A stretch of DNA of 64,000 nt from Azospirillum oryzae (GTDB lineage Bacteria; Pseudomonadota; Alphaproteobacteria; Azospirillales; Azospirillaceae), in NCBI RefSeq assembly GCF_900177515.1, contig NZ_FXAK01000002.1:290001-354000 (forward strand), read 5' to 3'. The stretch's first letter is position 1. Every line of letters starts with the position of its first letter. Positions 12,151 through 21,678 of this stretch are shown piece by piece. The translations under genes and the position numbers were made by a program. The notes beneath the pieces are model-generated. The model searched no databases. It worked only from the letters and a program-made list of their open reading frames with translations, and had not been told where the DNA came from.

Positions 12151-12828
12151 TCAGTCGTTGCCGGTCAGGATGCGGATGAAGTCGATCACCGCATCCACGG
12201 GCGGGCCCAGCACCCAATGCATGACGCTGAGGTCCATGCCGATCTGCCGTCCCAACATCGGCAGCAGGAAGAAGGCCGCCATCAGGATCAGCAGCCCGAC
12301 GCGCTCCAGCTTCGCCAGCGGCACCGCCAGCACATCCGGCAGGATGCCGACCGCAACCCGTCCGCCGTCCAGCGGCGGCAGCGGGATCAGGTTGAACACC
12401 ATCAGGATGACGTTGACCAGCACCGACACCTCGGCGGCGGAGCGGATCCACAGTTCGATATAGCTGTTTTCCGGATTGACCAGCCGCCAGATCACCGCCG
12501 ACGCCACCGCCAGCAGGAAGTTGGTCCCCGGACCGGCCAGCGCCACCCACACCATGTCGCGGCGCGGATGGTCCAGCCGGGCGAAATTGACCGGCACCGG
12601 CTTGGCCCAGCCGAAGACGAATCCGGTGGTGAAATACATCAGCGCCGGCAGCAGGATCGTCCCGAACGGGTCGATGTGGCGGATCGGGTTGAAGGTGACG
12701 CGCCCCAGCCGATAGGCGGTGTCGTCGCCCAGCCTCCAGGCGACGAAACCGTGCGCCGCTTCGTGAAAGGTGATGGCGAGGATGGCCGGCAGGGCCACGG
12801 CCGTCACCTGGAAGATCCATTCCTCCAT
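12151..12828 (-). CDS. Site-2 protease family (M50) membrane metalloprotease
   Basis: Compact 225-residue intramembrane zinc metalloprotease. The zinc-binding motif HEAAH is at residues 22-26, inside the first membrane helix, and the third zinc ligand lies in NLIPLPPLDGGR near residue 150. It belongs to the short M50 group lacking PDZ or CBS domains. Its place between nagZ and scpA is common in alphaproteobacteria. The substrate cannot be told from the sequence. Confidence 0.9.
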   Translation of the reverse strand: MEEWIFQVTAVALPAILAITFHEAAHGFVAWRLGDDTAYRLGRVTFNPIRHIDPFGTILLPALMYFTTGFVFGWAKPVPVNFARLDHPRRDMVWVALAGPGTNFLLAVASAVIWRLVNPENSYIELWIRSAAEVSVLVNVILMVFNLIPLPPLDGGRVAVGILPDVLAVPLAKLERVGLLILMAAFFLLPMLGRQIGMDLSVMHWVLGPPVDAVIDFIRILTGND

Positions 12829-12844
12829 CGTCCGCTCCCGTCCG

Positions 12845-13948
12845 TCAGGCCTGGGCCGTGCCGAGAAGCTCGGCCAGCCGGGTCGTCAATGCCGCGATGT
12901 CCGCCGGCTCCGGCGCGTGGCGCATCGCCTCCGCCCGCGCCCAACGCTCGGCCGCCGCGCCGCTCAGCACCGGCACGGCGTCGATCAGCGACCGCATCTC
13001 GGCCAGATCGCCGTTGCAGTGGAGCACGACATCCATGCCCGCCGCCAGCACCGCTTCCGCCCGCGACCTCGGGTCGCCCTGCAGCGCGTTCATCGACAGA
13101 TCGTCGCTGAACAGCAGGCCGCCGAAACCGATGGACGGCCCCCGCACCACCTCGCGCACCACGATGGCGGAGGTGCTGGCCGGCGCGGTCGGGTCGATGG
13201 CCTTCAGCACCACATGGGCCACCATCGCCAGCGGCAGGTCGGCCAGCGCGCGGAAGGGGGCGAAGTCGGTCGCTTCCAGCGTCGCGCGGTCGGCCTCCAC
13301 CACCGGCAGTTCGGCATGGCTGTCGGCGAAGGCGCGGCCGTGTCCGGGGATGTGCTTGACCACCGGCAGCACGCCGCCGGCCAGCAGCCCCTCGGCGGTG
13401 GCGCGGGCCAGCCTGATCACCAGGGCGGGGTCGCGCGAGAAGGCGCGGTCGCCGATGATGTCGTGCGCGCCCTCCACCGGAACGTCGCAGACCGGGGCGC
13501 AATCCACCGTGATGCCGACCTCCGTCAGCATATGGGCAAGCAGCCGGCCGTTGATCCAGGCAGCCTCTTGGGCGGCCTCGCGCCCGGCGGCGGCGTCGCG
13601 TTCGGCGAGCGCCCCAAATACGCCCATCGGCGGGTGGGCCGGCCAGTGCGGCGGACGCATGCGCGCGACCCGGCCGCCTTCCTGGTCGATCAGGACCGGG
13701 GCGTCCGGCCGGCCGACGCTGGCGCGCAGATCGTCCACCAGCCGGCGCATCTGGTCGCGGCTGTCGCAGTTGCGGCGGAACAGGATGAAGCCGAGCGGAT
13801 CGGCATCGCGGAAGAAGGCGGCCTCGTCGGGCGTCACCTCCAGCCCGGCGCAGCCAAAGACGACCGCGCGCGGACGGGCAAGCGGGACGGCCGGGTCCAC
13901 AGCCTCAGGACCCACAGACTCAGGGACGGACAACCACACACCCCACAT
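12845..13948 (-). CDS. nagZ: Beta-N-acetylhexosaminidase NagZ (GH3)
   Basis: Cytoplasmic glycosidase that removes N-acetylglucosamine from recycled muropeptides. The GH3 signatures are clear: VLIDQEGGRVARMRPPHWP for substrate binding, then KHIPGHGRAFADSHAELP, which carries the His-Asp catalytic pair typical of NagZ, and FSDDLSMNAL with the nucleophile Asp. The ATG at 13948 overlaps the upstream SPOR gene by 29 bp; an in-frame opening reaches 14179 but is low-quality SPOR-gene antiframe. A GTG slightly downstream cannot be excluded. Neighbours (SPOR protein, amidase-type envelope genes) fit a cell-wall role. Confidence 0.92.
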   Translation of the reverse strand: MWGVWLSVPESVGPEAVDPAVPLARPRAVVFGCAGLEVTPDEAAFFRDADPLGFILFRRNCDSRDQMRRLVDDLRASVGRPDAPVLIDQEGGRVARMRPPHWPAHPPMGVFGALAERDAAAGREAAQEAAWINGRLLAHMLTEVGITVDCAPVCDVPVEGAHDIIGDRAFSRDPALVIRLARATAEGLLAGGVLPVVKHIPGHGRAFADSHAELPVVEADRATLEATDFAPFRALADLPLAMVAHVVLKAIDPTAPASTSAIVVREVVRGPSIGFGGLLFSDDLSMNALQGDPRSRAEAVLAAGMDVVLHCNGDLAEMRSLIDAVPVLSGAAAERWARAEAMRHAPEPADIAALTTRLAELLGTAQA

Positions 13949-14960
13949 TCTGTGCGCGCAGCTGGGCGCAGACCGACTTCGCCCGCGCCTCGTCGGCGCC
14001 GGCGCCCTGCACCCGGTAGAAGATGCCCTTCGGCCCCAGATCGACCTTCGCCACCTGCATCGACAGGCCACCAAGCGCCTCTGGATGACGGCCGGCGAGA
14101 CGACGCCACTCGGCCGCGGCCTCGCCTTCGCTGCGCACGGAGGCCAGCTGGACACGCCAGCCACCGCTGCCGCCGACAACCGCAGGGGCGGCCTTCGCGG
14201 GCTGAGGCGCCGCCTTGGCTGGGGCGGCCGGCAGGGATGCGGCCTCCAGCTTGGCGATCAGCTGCCCCATCGACGGAGCGGCAGTCTGCTGGACCGGCGG
14301 CGGAGCCGGCGGCTTCGCCGTGGAGGCCTGCTGCTGGACCACCGGCTTGGACGGGGCGGCGGGGGGCTGCTGCGGTTTGGCGGCCACGCTGGGCGGAACC
14401 TGCGTGGCTTGCGCCTGAACCGGCGGCACGGCGGCCGGATCCGCGGCGGACAGGCCGGGCGCGGGCTCCGGCGCGGTCAGCGGGGCAGCAGCCGCGACGG
14501 CCGCGGCGACATTGTCGCGCGGCACGGTGGCGGTTGCGCCCGGCGGCAGCTGGGCCACCGACGGGACCGACGGCAGCGGCACCACGGCCGGCATCTGCGG
14601 CGTCACCACCGGGCGCGGCAGCGGCACCTCCGGCGGCGGCAGCAGCCGTTCCACCTGATTGCCACGCCCGCCGTCATGGTCGCGCAGCCGTTCATAGGCC
14701 AGGATGTCCTGGTGCGGCACCTCCATCCCGCCGGGCTGGTCGGGACGCGACTTGGCCGGGGTGGCATCGGCGGTCAGCAGCGGCGGGCCGTCGCCGGACA
14801 GCCGGTCATGCCCGCGCAGAGCCACCACCGCCGTACCGGCGAAGGCAACGACGCCGACCACGGCGAAGCCGAGCGCCAGCAGCCCGCGCTTGCTCGCGGC
14901 CTGTCGGGGCGGCATCCCATAGGGATTGGCCGCGTAGTTGACGTCGCCGTCGTACCTCAT
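13920..14960 (-). CDS. SPOR domain-containing membrane protein
   Basis: Probable septal peptidoglycan-binding protein. The start at 14960 forms a 4-bp ATGA overlap with argS. Residues about 23-45 are one membrane helix ([22 protein letters not shown]); the middle is long, Pro/Ala/Gln-rich and low-complexity; the last 75 residues form a SPOR domain ([22 protein letters not shown], then [18 protein letters not shown]). About 346 residues. An in-frame opening to 15116 lies inside argS and was not used. SPOR proteins in this position follow argS in related genomes. Confidence 0.88.
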   Translation of the reverse strand: MRYDGDVNYAANPYGMPPRQAASKRGLLALGFAVVGVVAFAGTAVVALRGHDRLSGDGPPLLTADATPAKSRPDQPGGMEVPHQDILAYERLRDHDGGRGNQVERLLPPPEVPLPRPVVTPQMPAVVPLPSVPSVAQLPPGATATVPRDNVAAAVAAAAPLTAPEPAPGLSAADPAAVPPVQAQATQVPPSVAAKPQQPPAAPSKPVVQQQASTAKPPAPPPVQQTAAPSMGQLIAKLEAASLPAAPAKAAPQPAKAAPAVVGGSGGWRVQLASVRSEGEAAAEWRRLAGRHPEALGGLSMQVAKVDLGPKGIFYRVQGAGADEARAKSVCAQLRAQNVGCVVVRP

Positions 14961-16717
14961 GAACGCAGTTCCTCCACCGGTTCGACACCCATCACCTTCA
15001 GACCCGAGGCGATCACCGTCGCCACCGCGGCGATCAGCGCCAGACGGGCCGTCGTCAGCTCCGCATCGCCCTCGATCAGGAAGCGCAGCGAGGCATCGTC
15101 GCGGCCCCGGTTCCACAGCGCGTGGAAGTCACTGGCCAGATCATAGAGGAAGAAGGCGATGCGGTGCGGTTCATGCGCCTCCGCCGCCGCCTCGACCACG
15201 CGCGGCCAGGTGGCCATGCGCTTGGCGAGCGCCATCTCCTCCTCGGCATCCAGCCGGGCGAGGTTCGCCGAGGCCGCCAGAGCCGCAGGCGTCTGATCCA
15301 GCTGCGGCAGCGCCGTCGCGGCATGGCGCAGGACCGAGCGGCAGCGGGCGTGTGCGTACTGCACGTAGAAGACCGGGTTGTCCTTCGACTGCTCCGTCAC
15401 CTTGGCGAAGTCGAAGTCCAGCGTCTGGTCGTTGCGCCGGGTCAGCATGATGAAGCGGACCACGTCCTTGCCGACCTGATCGATGACGTCACGCAGCGTC
15501 ACGAAGGTGCCGGCGCGCTTGGACATCTTCACCGGCTGGCCATCCTGCATCAGATGGACCAGCTGGCACAGCTTCACGTCCAGCTCGGCCTCGCCGCCGG
15601 AGATCGCCCGCGTCGCCGCCTGCATGCGCTTGACGTAGCCGCCATGGTCGGCGCCCAGAACGTCGATCAGCGACGCAGCACCGCGCCTGTACTTGTCATA
15701 GTGATAGGCGATGTCGTTGGCGAAATAGGTGAAGGAGCCATCGGACTTCTTCAGCGGCCGGTCGACGTCGTCGCCGAAGTCGCTGGACTTGAACAGGGTC
15801 TGCGGCCGCGGCTCCCAATCCTCGGGCTTCTTGCCCTTCGGCGGCTCCAGCACGCCGGTGTAGATCAGGCCGCGTTCTTCCAGCGCCGCCAGTGCCGTCT
15901 GGACCGCACCCGCCGTCACCAGCGCGCGTTCGCTGCTGTAGACGTCCATGGTGACGCCCAGAGCGCCCAGATCTTCGCGGATCCAGCCCATGATCATGGA
16001 GATCGCAAAGTCGCGGCAGGCCGGCAGCCATTCGGACTCGTCGGTGCCGACCCAGCGGTTGCCGTCGCGCTCGGCCAGGGCCTGACCGACCTCCTTCAGA
16101 TATTCGCCGGGATAGAGGCCGGCCGGGATCTCGCCCACCTCCTCGCCCAGCGCCTCGCGGTAGCGGATGAAGGTGGACCGCCCCAGCACATCGACCTGGG
16201 CGCCGGCATCGTTGATGTAGTACTCGCGGGTGACGGCGTAGCCGGCCTTCTCCAGCAGCGAGGCCAGCGCGTCGCCGAACACGGCGCCGCGGCCATGGGC
16301 GGCATGCAGCGGGCCGGTCGGGTTGGCCGACACATACTCCACATTGACTGGTGTCCGGCCGCCCAACTCGCTGTCGCCATAGGCGGTGCCGGCAGTCAGC
16401 ACGTCGCGGATGCGGTCGCGCCAGACGTCCGGCGTCAGGCGCAGGTTGACGAAGCCCGGACCGGCGATCTCGACCGACGCCACGTCGGCGCGGCCCTTCA
16501 GCTTGCCGACCAGCAGCTCCGCCAGCGCGCGCGGCGCCATCTTGGCCGGCTTCGCCAGGATCATGGCGGCGTTGGTGGACAGGTCGCCATGCGAGGCCTC
16601 GCGCGGCGGCTCGACCGTCAGACGGCTGCTGTCCAGCCCGGCGGGGATCGCACCCTCCGCGGCCAGCTCTTCCAGCAGCTTGCGAATATCGGTCTCGAAG
16701 GCCTTGAAAATATTCAT
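14957..16717 (-). CDS. argS: Arginine--tRNA ligase
   Basis: Class I synthetase for arginine, 586 residues. HIGH-type motif is present as HAAHGRG (in [15 protein letters not shown] near residue 130), the N-terminal Add-1 domain precedes it, and the C-terminal DALR anticodon-binding domain ends the protein ([37 protein letters not shown]). The MSKR signature appears as KMSKRAG near residue 400. Full length. It is second in a probable operon after dgt, with a 58-bp gap. Confidence 0.96.
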   Translation of the reverse strand: MNIFKAFETDIRKLLEELAAEGAIPAGLDSSRLTVEPPREASHGDLSTNAAMILAKPAKMAPRALAELLVGKLKGRADVASVEIAGPGFVNLRLTPDVWRDRIRDVLTAGTAYGDSELGGRTPVNVEYVSANPTGPLHAAHGRGAVFGDALASLLEKAGYAVTREYYINDAGAQVDVLGRSTFIRYREALGEEVGEIPAGLYPGEYLKEVGQALAERDGNRWVGTDESEWLPACRDFAISMIMGWIREDLGALGVTMDVYSSERALVTAGAVQTALAALEERGLIYTGVLEPPKGKKPEDWEPRPQTLFKSSDFGDDVDRPLKKSDGSFTYFANDIAYHYDKYRRGAASLIDVLGADHGGYVKRMQAATRAISGGEAELDVKLCQLVHLMQDGQPVKMSKRAGTFVTLRDVIDQVGKDVVRFIMLTRRNDQTLDFDFAKVTEQSKDNPVFYVQYAHARCRSVLRHAATALPQLDQTPAALAASANLARLDAEEEMALAKRMATWPRVVEAAAEAHEPHRIAFFLYDLASDFHALWNRGRDDASLRFLIEGDAELTTARLALIAAVATVIASGLKVMGVEPVEELRS

Positions 16718-16775
16718 CGTCTCAGGTCGTCTTTTCAGGAGGTCACAGGAGCCGTCCGGCTCAGGTCTTCACATG

Positions 16776-17966
16776 TCAGGTTTTTACATGCAGATCGAAC
16801 AGCCGGTCATGTTCGGCCAACGCGTAGCGGTCGGTCATGCCGGCGATGTAGTCGGCCACATGGCGGGCGCGCACCGCAAGATCGGCGTCGCCGCCCGCCT
16901 TGGCGATGTCGCGCTGCCATTCGGTCGGCAAGGTGTTGGGCTCGCTCATGAACAGCTCGAACAGGGCGCGCACCACGCGCTTGCACTTGCTCATCTCGCG
17001 GTTCACGCGATAGTGCCGGTACATGCGCTGGCGCAGGAAGGCGCGCAAGGGCCGCTGCGCCTCCAGCATCCCATCGGAAAAGCTGACCATCGCCAGCGGC
17101 AGGGCGCGCAGCTCGGCCGCACTGCCCGGCTTGTGCTCCGCCAGCCGCCGCCGCGTCTCCGTCACCAGATCGACGACCATGGCGTTGATCATCCGCCGCA
17201 CCGTCTCGTGGATCAGGCGCGAGCGCTCCAGCCCCGGATAGCGGTCGCACACCTCGCGGATGATCGGACCGACCAGCGGCAGCTCCGCCACCTCCTCGAC
17301 CGTGAACAGGCCGGCGCGCAGGCCGTCGTCGATGTCGTGGTTGTTGTAGGCGATGTCGTCGGCCAGCGCCGCCACCTGCGCCTCGGCCCCCGGATTGGTG
17401 TGCAGCTCCAGATCCCACTCGCCCTGGAAGGCGGCAATCGTTGTCGGCAGGCGGTGTCCGGGCAGCAGCGGGCCGTTGTGCTTGACCACGCCTTCCACCG
17501 CTTCCCAGGTCAGGTTCAGCCCGTCGAACTCGGCATAGCGCCGTTCCAGCCGGGTCAGGATGCGCAGCGTCTGGTCGTTGTGGGCGAAGCCGCCGAACGG
17601 TTCCATGCAGGCGTTCAGCGCGTCCTCGCCGGCATGGCCGAAAGGGGTGTGACCGAGGTCGTGGGCCAGCGCCACCGCCTCCGCCAGATCCTCGTTCAGG
17701 CAGAGCGTGCGGCCGATGGAGCGCGCGATCTGCGCCACCTCCAGGCTGTGGGTCAGCCGGGTGCGGTAATAGTCGCCCTCGTGGTAGACGAAGACCTGCG
17801 TCTTGTGCTTCAGCCGGCGGAAGGCCCCGGAATGCACGATGCGGTCGCGGTCGCGCTGAAAGCACGAGCGCGTCGGGCTTTCAGGCTCCGCCGTCAGCCG
17901 CCCGCGCGTGTCCGCCGGGTTGCAGGCAAAGGGAGCCAGCCGATCGTGGGAACAGTCCGCCGTCAT
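16776..17966 (-). CDS. dgt: Deoxyguanosinetriphosphate triphosphohydrolase-like protein
   Basis: HD-domain dNTP triphosphohydrolase, which hydrolyses dGTP and other dNTPs to nucleosides plus triphosphate. The sequence has RDRIVHSGAFRRLKHKTQVF, RLTHSLEVAQIAR with the first HD His, HDLGHTPFGHAGE with the HD pair, and DDIAYNNHDIDDGL with the last metal Asp. The open frame runs far upstream over erpA and xthA; the ATG at 17966 gives the family's usual N-terminus and 396 residues. It is divergent from erpA and heads the argS block. Confidence 0.93.
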   Translation of the reverse strand: MTADCSHDRLAPFACNPADTRGRLTAEPESPTRSCFQRDRDRIVHSGAFRRLKHKTQVFVYHEGDYYRTRLTHSLEVAQIARSIGRTLCLNEDLAEAVALAHDLGHTPFGHAGEDALNACMEPFGGFAHNDQTLRILTRLERRYAEFDGLNLTWEAVEGVVKHNGPLLPGHRLPTTIAAFQGEWDLELHTNPGAEAQVAALADDIAYNNHDIDDGLRAGLFTVEEVAELPLVGPIIREVCDRYPGLERSRLIHETVRRMINAMVVDLVTETRRRLAEHKPGSAAELRALPLAMVSFSDGMLEAQRPLRAFLRQRMYRHYRVNREMSKCKRVVRALFELFMSEPNTLPTEWQRDIAKAGGDADLAVRARHVADYIAGMTDRYALAEHDRLFDLHVKT

Positions 17967-18092
17967 GGGGCGGACACTACCGGCGGGAAAACGCAGGCGC
18001 AACGGCGAAGGCGTGCTATGCCCCGCCCCCGGGGCCAGCCGGCGATTGAGCGTGCCAGAAGCGCAACGGTTTGGCGCAACCGTGCCCATACT

Positions 18093-18121
18093 TTGACGAA
18101 GCCCCCGATCCCCCTTACATT
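18093..18121 (+). promoter_or_regulatory. Candidate sigma-70 promoter of erpA
   Basis: TTGACG at 18093-18098, a 17-bp spacer and TACATT at 18116-18121, about 38 bp before the erpA ATG. It lies in the 190-bp divergent region between dgt and erpA. Read by eye; no other good match nearby. Confidence 0.4.
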
Positions 18122-18158
18122 TGTGGCAACTCCCGCACCGCACCAGAGGGGCCACCCC

Positions 18159-18515
18159 ATGCCCGATACCGCACTGCCCACCGAAACCCGCGTCCTCGGC
18201 GTCAGCGAAAGCGCCGCCAAGCGCGTCGCCTTCCTGATCGAGCAGGAGGGCAATCCCAACCTGATGCTGCGCCTGACCGTCTCCGGCGGCGGCTGCTCCG
18301 GCTTCCAGTACGGCTTCACCTTCGACGAGACCGCGACCGACGAGGACCATGTCTTCGAGAAGGACGGCACCAAGGTGGTTACCGACGACGCCTCGCTCGA
18401 CCTGCTGGCCGGCGCGACGCTGGATTATGTCGAGGACCTGATGGGCGCCGCCTTCCAGATCAAGAACCCCAACGCCACAGCATCCTGCGGCTGCGGCAAC
18501 TCCTTCGCGGTTTGA
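18159..18515 (+). CDS. erpA: Iron-sulfur cluster insertion protein, ErpA/IscA family
   Basis: A-type Fe-S carrier that passes clusters to apo-proteins. The 118-residue protein has the three invariant cysteines: Cys46 in SGGGCSGF and Cys110/Cys112 in SCGCGNSF at the C-terminus. The N-terminus (LGVSESAAKRVAFLI) and NATASCGCG end favour ErpA over SufA, though the two are hard to separate by eye. The ATG at 18159 follows an AGAGGGG ribosome-binding site. Not linked to a suf operon here. Confidence 0.9.
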   Translation: MPDTALPTETRVLGVSESAAKRVAFLIEQEGNPNLMLRLTVSGGGCSGFQYGFTFDETATDEDHVFEKDGTKVVTDDASLDLLAGATLDYVEDLMGAAFQIKNPNATASCGCGNSFAV

Positions 18516-18563
18516 GGCCGCGGTCTGAAGCCGGATAACGAAAAGAAAAGGCAGGCCTGTTTC

Positions 18564-19337
18564 GTGAAGATCGCCACCTGGAACGTCAACTCGGCGAAGG
18601 CCCGCCTTCCGCTGATCACCGACTGGTTGCGCACGGCGTCCCCGGACGTCGTGCTCTTCCAGGAAATCAAATGCGAGACCGCCGCCTTCCCGCGCGCAGC
18701 GTTCGAGGAACTCGGCTATCACGTCAACGCCGTCGGGCAGAAAGCCTACAACGGTGTGGCAATGCTGTCGAAGGTCCCGGCGGAGGACGTGCTGACCCGC
18801 CTGCCGGGTGAGCCAGAGGACGAACAGGCCCGCTATGTCGAGGCCACCGTGTCCGGCGTGCGCATCGCCTCGCTCTACCTGCCCAACGGCAACCCGGTGC
18901 CGGGCGAGAAATTCGCCTACAAGCTGCGCTGGATGGATCGGCTGTACGACCATGCCCGCACCCTGCTGGCGCAGGAAATCCCGGTGGTGCTGGGCGGCGA
19001 TTACAACATCATCCCCGAGGCACGCGACGTCTACTCCCCGCAGGCCTTCGCCGGCGACGCGCTGTTCCGCCCAGAATCGCGGGCCAAGTTCCGCGCCCTG
19101 CTGAATCTCGGCCTGACCGAGGCGTACCGCGCGCTGCATGACGACGACCGCGCCTATACCTTCTGGGATTATCAGGCCGGCAGCTGGCCGCGCGACAACG
19201 GCCTGCGCATCGACCATTTCCTGCTGTCGCCCCAGGCCGCCGACCGTCTGGCCGGCTGCGCCATCGACCGCGGCCCACGCGGCCTGGAAAAAGCGTCCGA
19301 CCACACCCCCGTCATCCTGGACCTGCGCGACGCCTGA
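18564..19337 (+). CDS. xthA: Exodeoxyribonuclease III
   Basis: AP endonuclease and 3'-5' exonuclease of base-excision repair. The EEP-family motifs run in order: MKIATWNVNS at the start, LFQEIKCE (metal Glu near 35), GGDYNIIPEARDV near 150, DHFLLSP near 215 and ASDHTPV near 248, which holds the catalytic His. 257 residues, full length. It lies 48 bp after erpA on the same strand and may be co-transcribed. Confidence 0.95.
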   Translation: MKIATWNVNSAKARLPLITDWLRTASPDVVLFQEIKCETAAFPRAAFEELGYHVNAVGQKAYNGVAMLSKVPAEDVLTRLPGEPEDEQARYVEATVSGVRIASLYLPNGNPVPGEKFAYKLRWMDRLYDHARTLLAQEIPVVLGGDYNIIPEARDVYSPQAFAGDALFRPESRAKFRALLNLGLTEAYRALHDDDRAYTFWDYQAGSWPRDNGLRIDHFLLSPQAADRLAGCAIDRGPRGLEKASDHTPVILDLRDA

Positions 19338-19456
19338 CCGCGGCTGTGGATTCCGCGTGACAAAAAGCATTTTGTTAAAACTTTCGCTTCTAGGATGACT
19401 GCGCGCCCCGGACGACAACCGGGCGGGCGCGGTCATTGGGGGAGCGACGGGCGGGC

Positions 19457-20029
19457 ATGGCGTGGGGGCGCGACAACGGCCGGGAACGGGTGAAGTCTCT
19501 GCTGGCGGCATTGGAACGTCAGGCGACCGAGGCCTCCCGGCTTGCCGAGCGCGCCCAGCGCGACATGGGCGACGACCGCTTCGCCTCCTTCCTCGACTTC
19601 CGCCGCAAGGTGGAGGAGATCCGCGCCCTCTTCGCCCTGACCGAGGAGCATCTGCAGGGCGTCGACGAGTCGCGCCTGTCCGACCTGCGCGCCGAGTTCG
19701 AGCGGATGGATCTGCTGCTGACCCGCATGCTGGTGCGGGCGATGCGCAATTACTTCTCCGGCATGCGCGAGGATCAGGTTCTGCCCATCGGCGCCCGCGA
19801 ACTGTTCGAACCGGAACTGCGCAGCATCGACCAGACCCGCACCCGCCTGCTGAGCCCCCGCTATGCCGACCGCGTGGCGCAGGAAGTTCTGGAGGATCTG
19901 GACGCCACGGCGGAGTTGATCCGCAAGACGATAGCCCGCGCCCCCAGCCTGCCCGACTTCTCCGACAGCCCCAGCCCGCCCAAACCAACCCGCCGTCTGC
20001 GCACCCTGGGCCGCCCGATCAGGAATTGA
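19457..20029 (+). CDS. Hypothetical helical protein
   Basis: About 190 residues, not recognised. It is highly charged and Arg/Glu/Leu-rich, mostly helical (for example LLAALERQATEASRLAERAQRD and SDLRAEFERMDLLLTRML), with a Pro-rich basic tail. No signal peptide or membrane span is seen. The ATG at 19457 was chosen over a TTG at 19436 because GGGGGAG lies just upstream of it. Codon use matches its neighbours, so it looks like a genuine gene of the host lineage. Confidence 0.7.
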   Translation: MAWGRDNGRERVKSLLAALERQATEASRLAERAQRDMGDDRFASFLDFRRKVEEIRALFALTEEHLQGVDESRLSDLRAEFERMDLLLTRMLVRAMRNYFSGMREDQVLPIGARELFEPELRSIDQTRTRLLSPRYADRVAQEVLEDLDATAELIRKTIARAPSLPDFSDSPSPPKPTRRLRTLGRPIRN

Positions 20030-20060
20030 GGGGCAAATCGCAGCGACCTTCGCGCGACAC

Positions 20061-20089
20061 TTGACCCACCGCGACGCATTCGCTACTCC
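20061..20089 (+). promoter_or_regulatory. Promoter of tRNA-Ser
   Basis: TTGACC at 20061-20066, a 17-bp spacer and TACTCC at 20084-20089, ending 11 bp before the first base of the tRNA. The -35 box is strong and the spacing is ideal; the -10 box is weak. Confidence 0.5.
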
Positions 20090-20100
20090 CGTGGGCCGAA

Positions 20101-20190
20101 GGAAGAGTGGCCGAGTGGTTTAAGGCAACGGTCTTGAAAACCGTCGTAGGTGTGAGCCTACCGTGGGTTCGAATCCCACCTCTTCCGCCA
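20101..20190 (+). tRNA. tRNA-Ser (TGA anticodon)
   Basis: 90-nt type II tRNA. The acceptor stem pairs GGAAGAG with CTCTTCC, and the gene encodes the terminal CCA. The D-arm contains GAGTGGTTTAAGGC; the anticodon loop is CTTGAAA with TGA; the long variable arm (TCGTAGGTGTGAGCCTACCG) marks a serine tRNA; the T-arm is GTGGGTTCGAATCCCAC. The TGA anticodon reads UCA and related serine codons. A hairpin follows 37 bp downstream. Confidence 0.97.
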
Positions 20191-20226
20191 TTCAACTTAC
20201 GAAATCATCGATTGCCTGAAACGGAC

Positions 20227-20252
20227 GAACCCGCCGCCTGGGCCGCGGGTTC
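20227..20252. terminator. Hairpin between tRNA-Ser and a convergent lipoprotein gene
   Basis: Perfect 8-bp stem GAACCCGC / GCGGGTTC around a 10-nt loop. It lies between the tRNA and the end of the minus-strand lipoprotein gene, so it could terminate both. No clear T-run follows. Confidence 0.45.
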
Positions 20253-20276
20253 ATGTTCGCTGTGTGTAAACGACCG

Positions 20277-20897
20277 TCACGAAGTCGGCAAAGTCGCGAT
20301 CTTCGGCTTGGTTCCGGATTGCACCAGGGCTTGGTGCAGATTCGTATCTTGAACGACAAGTTGAACGGCATCCCGCAACGCGGCCGTCAAGGCCGGTGCG
20401 GCCTGCTCCCCCATCATGAGCATGACGTCCTTGTTCACGCCGACCGACCGATAACTCCGGCTGTAGACCAGGGTGCCGTCCTGGCGTTTCGCTGTCAGAT
20501 CAAACGCAACCTCTGCCACTGCTTCAGCGGTCCAGAAGCCGGGCTTGAAATCGTTGTAGAAATTAGTGGTCTGCACGGTAATGGCGATGCCGCCGGGACC
20601 AACGTTGAAGCCGAGGGATGCCAACTCCGTCTGTACGGCTTGGCTGACTTCGGCCACCACATCGTTGGAGGCGGTGATTTTCGCCATCTCCATTCCATAG
20701 CCGTTCTTCTTCGTGGACACACGGTCACGGTTCGATACCCGGCCGTCGGCCGCGGTAACGCTGACGGTCACATCCTTGGCTCCCGGCACTACCGAAATAT
20801 TTGCCGGAGCCGAGTATTTGACCGGAATGGCGTCTTCAGTCAAAGCGCAACCGGAAACCAGCGCCGCAAGCAGAACGCACGCGATAAATCTAATCAT
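20277..20897 (-). CDS. YajG-like lipoprotein
   Basis: 206-residue predicted outer-membrane lipoprotein. The start at 20897 gives a signal peptide MIRFIACVLLAALVSGC with a clear lipobox (LVSGC). The mature part has the beta-rich pattern of YajG-family lipoproteins: VTVSVTAADGR, then MAKITASNDVVAEVSQAVQTEL and FDLTAKRQDGTLVYSRSY. No function is known for the family beyond envelope location. The DNA is more AT-rich than the flanking genes. Its partner lipoprotein lies 20 bp upstream. Confidence 0.75.
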   Translation of the reverse strand: MIRFIACVLLAALVSGCALTEDAIPVKYSAPANISVVPGAKDVTVSVTAADGRVSNRDRVSTKKNGYGMEMAKITASNDVVAEVSQAVQTELASLGFNVGPGGIAITVQTTNFYNDFKPGFWTAEAVAEVAFDLTAKRQDGTLVYSRSYRSVGVNKDVMLMMGEQAAPALTAALRDAVQLVVQDTNLHQALVQSGTKPKIATLPTS

Positions 20898-20916
20898 TCT
20901 GTTTTCCTGAAGTATT

Positions 20917-21441
20917 TCAATCGACGACTTTGATGCCTTGCGGTCGCGCAATCTGGTTCGGCAGGTGATCGGCCGGCAAAACGCGCTGGTAAGTTCCATT
21001 GGCCTGTACCATCACGCGCTCGGATGGGCTGAACACGCGGTCATCCGCCGCCTGCTCCTGAACGATGGTCATGGTTTTCCCATTCGCGAGGGTGATGGTG
21101 TACTCGATCCCGACCCGGTCGCTGGCAGCCTGTTCCGCTATGGCACCGATTGCGGCACCCACAAGGACGCCACCCAGAATCGCAGCGACGTTCCCAGACC
21201 CCCGGCCGACGTTCGACATCGCCAGACCGCCTGCCGTCCCGCCGACGACCCCACCGACACCTGTGTTCTGCCCCCGGATGTCCACCTGACGCGATGCCAC
21301 CACCGTGCCGAATTCGACCACTGTCGCCCGGCCGACATCTTGGAAGCTGTAACGGCTTTGCCCCTGCGTGGCACAACCAGTGAGACTGGCAGACAGGCAA
21401 ATAGCTGCAACGACTGTAATCAAAAGCTTTCGCATTGCCAA
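20917..21441 (-). CDS. SlyB/glycine-zipper outer-membrane lipoprotein
   Basis: 174 residues with a lipoprotein signal ending in SLTGC. The mature domain has a glycine zipper (GVGGVVGGTAGGLAMSNVGRG and AAILGGVLVGAAIGAIAE), followed by a small C-terminal beta domain (IEYTITLANGKTMTIVQEQ, then FSPSERVMVQ). This architecture is that of SlyB/Rick_17kDa-type outer membrane lipoproteins. It is 20 bp upstream of the YajG-like gene and in the same direction, so the two are probably co-transcribed. Local base composition is less GC-rich than the housekeeping genes on either side. Confidence 0.78.
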   Translation of the reverse strand: MAMRKLLITVVAAICLSASLTGCATQGQSRYSFQDVGRATVVEFGTVVASRQVDIRGQNTGVGGVVGGTAGGLAMSNVGRGSGNVAAILGGVLVGAAIGAIAEQAASDRVGIEYTITLANGKTMTIVQEQAADDRVFSPSERVMVQANGTYQRVLPADHLPNQIARPQGIKVVD

Positions 21442-21678
21442 TCAGCGCCCCTGTGCTGAGATAACATTATCACTAGATCAACCAGAGAATGGCAGAGCCT
21501 CCTTTCCATGTCGATAGCGGCGATTCATCATCCCGCCCCTCGCCAAAAAATTCAGACACCCCGCATCGTCTTCGCTTGGCGCCGGACGATCCGCATACCT
21601 TCATATGACCCCCACCCTTTTGCGCCTCCCCGATTGCTCTGCTAGCGTCCAATCCGGGTTACGGAAGGGGCGCGGACC

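Noticed and set aside
19356..19377. ACAAAA...TTTTGT inverted repeat after xthA
   Set aside because: Only 6 bp, AT-rich and without the stem stability or T-tract of a terminator; might belong to the promoter of the next gene, but no clear boxes.
17967..19988. Long upstream extension of the dgt frame across erpA and xthA
   Set aside because: It is antisense to erpA, xthA and the hypothetical gene, and is not similar to dgt. The family start is 17966.
20107..20352. Small ORF (MAEWFKATVL...) over the tRNA-Ser
   Set aside because: It translates the tRNA itself and the terminator region; this is a well-known artefact of tRNA-Ser.
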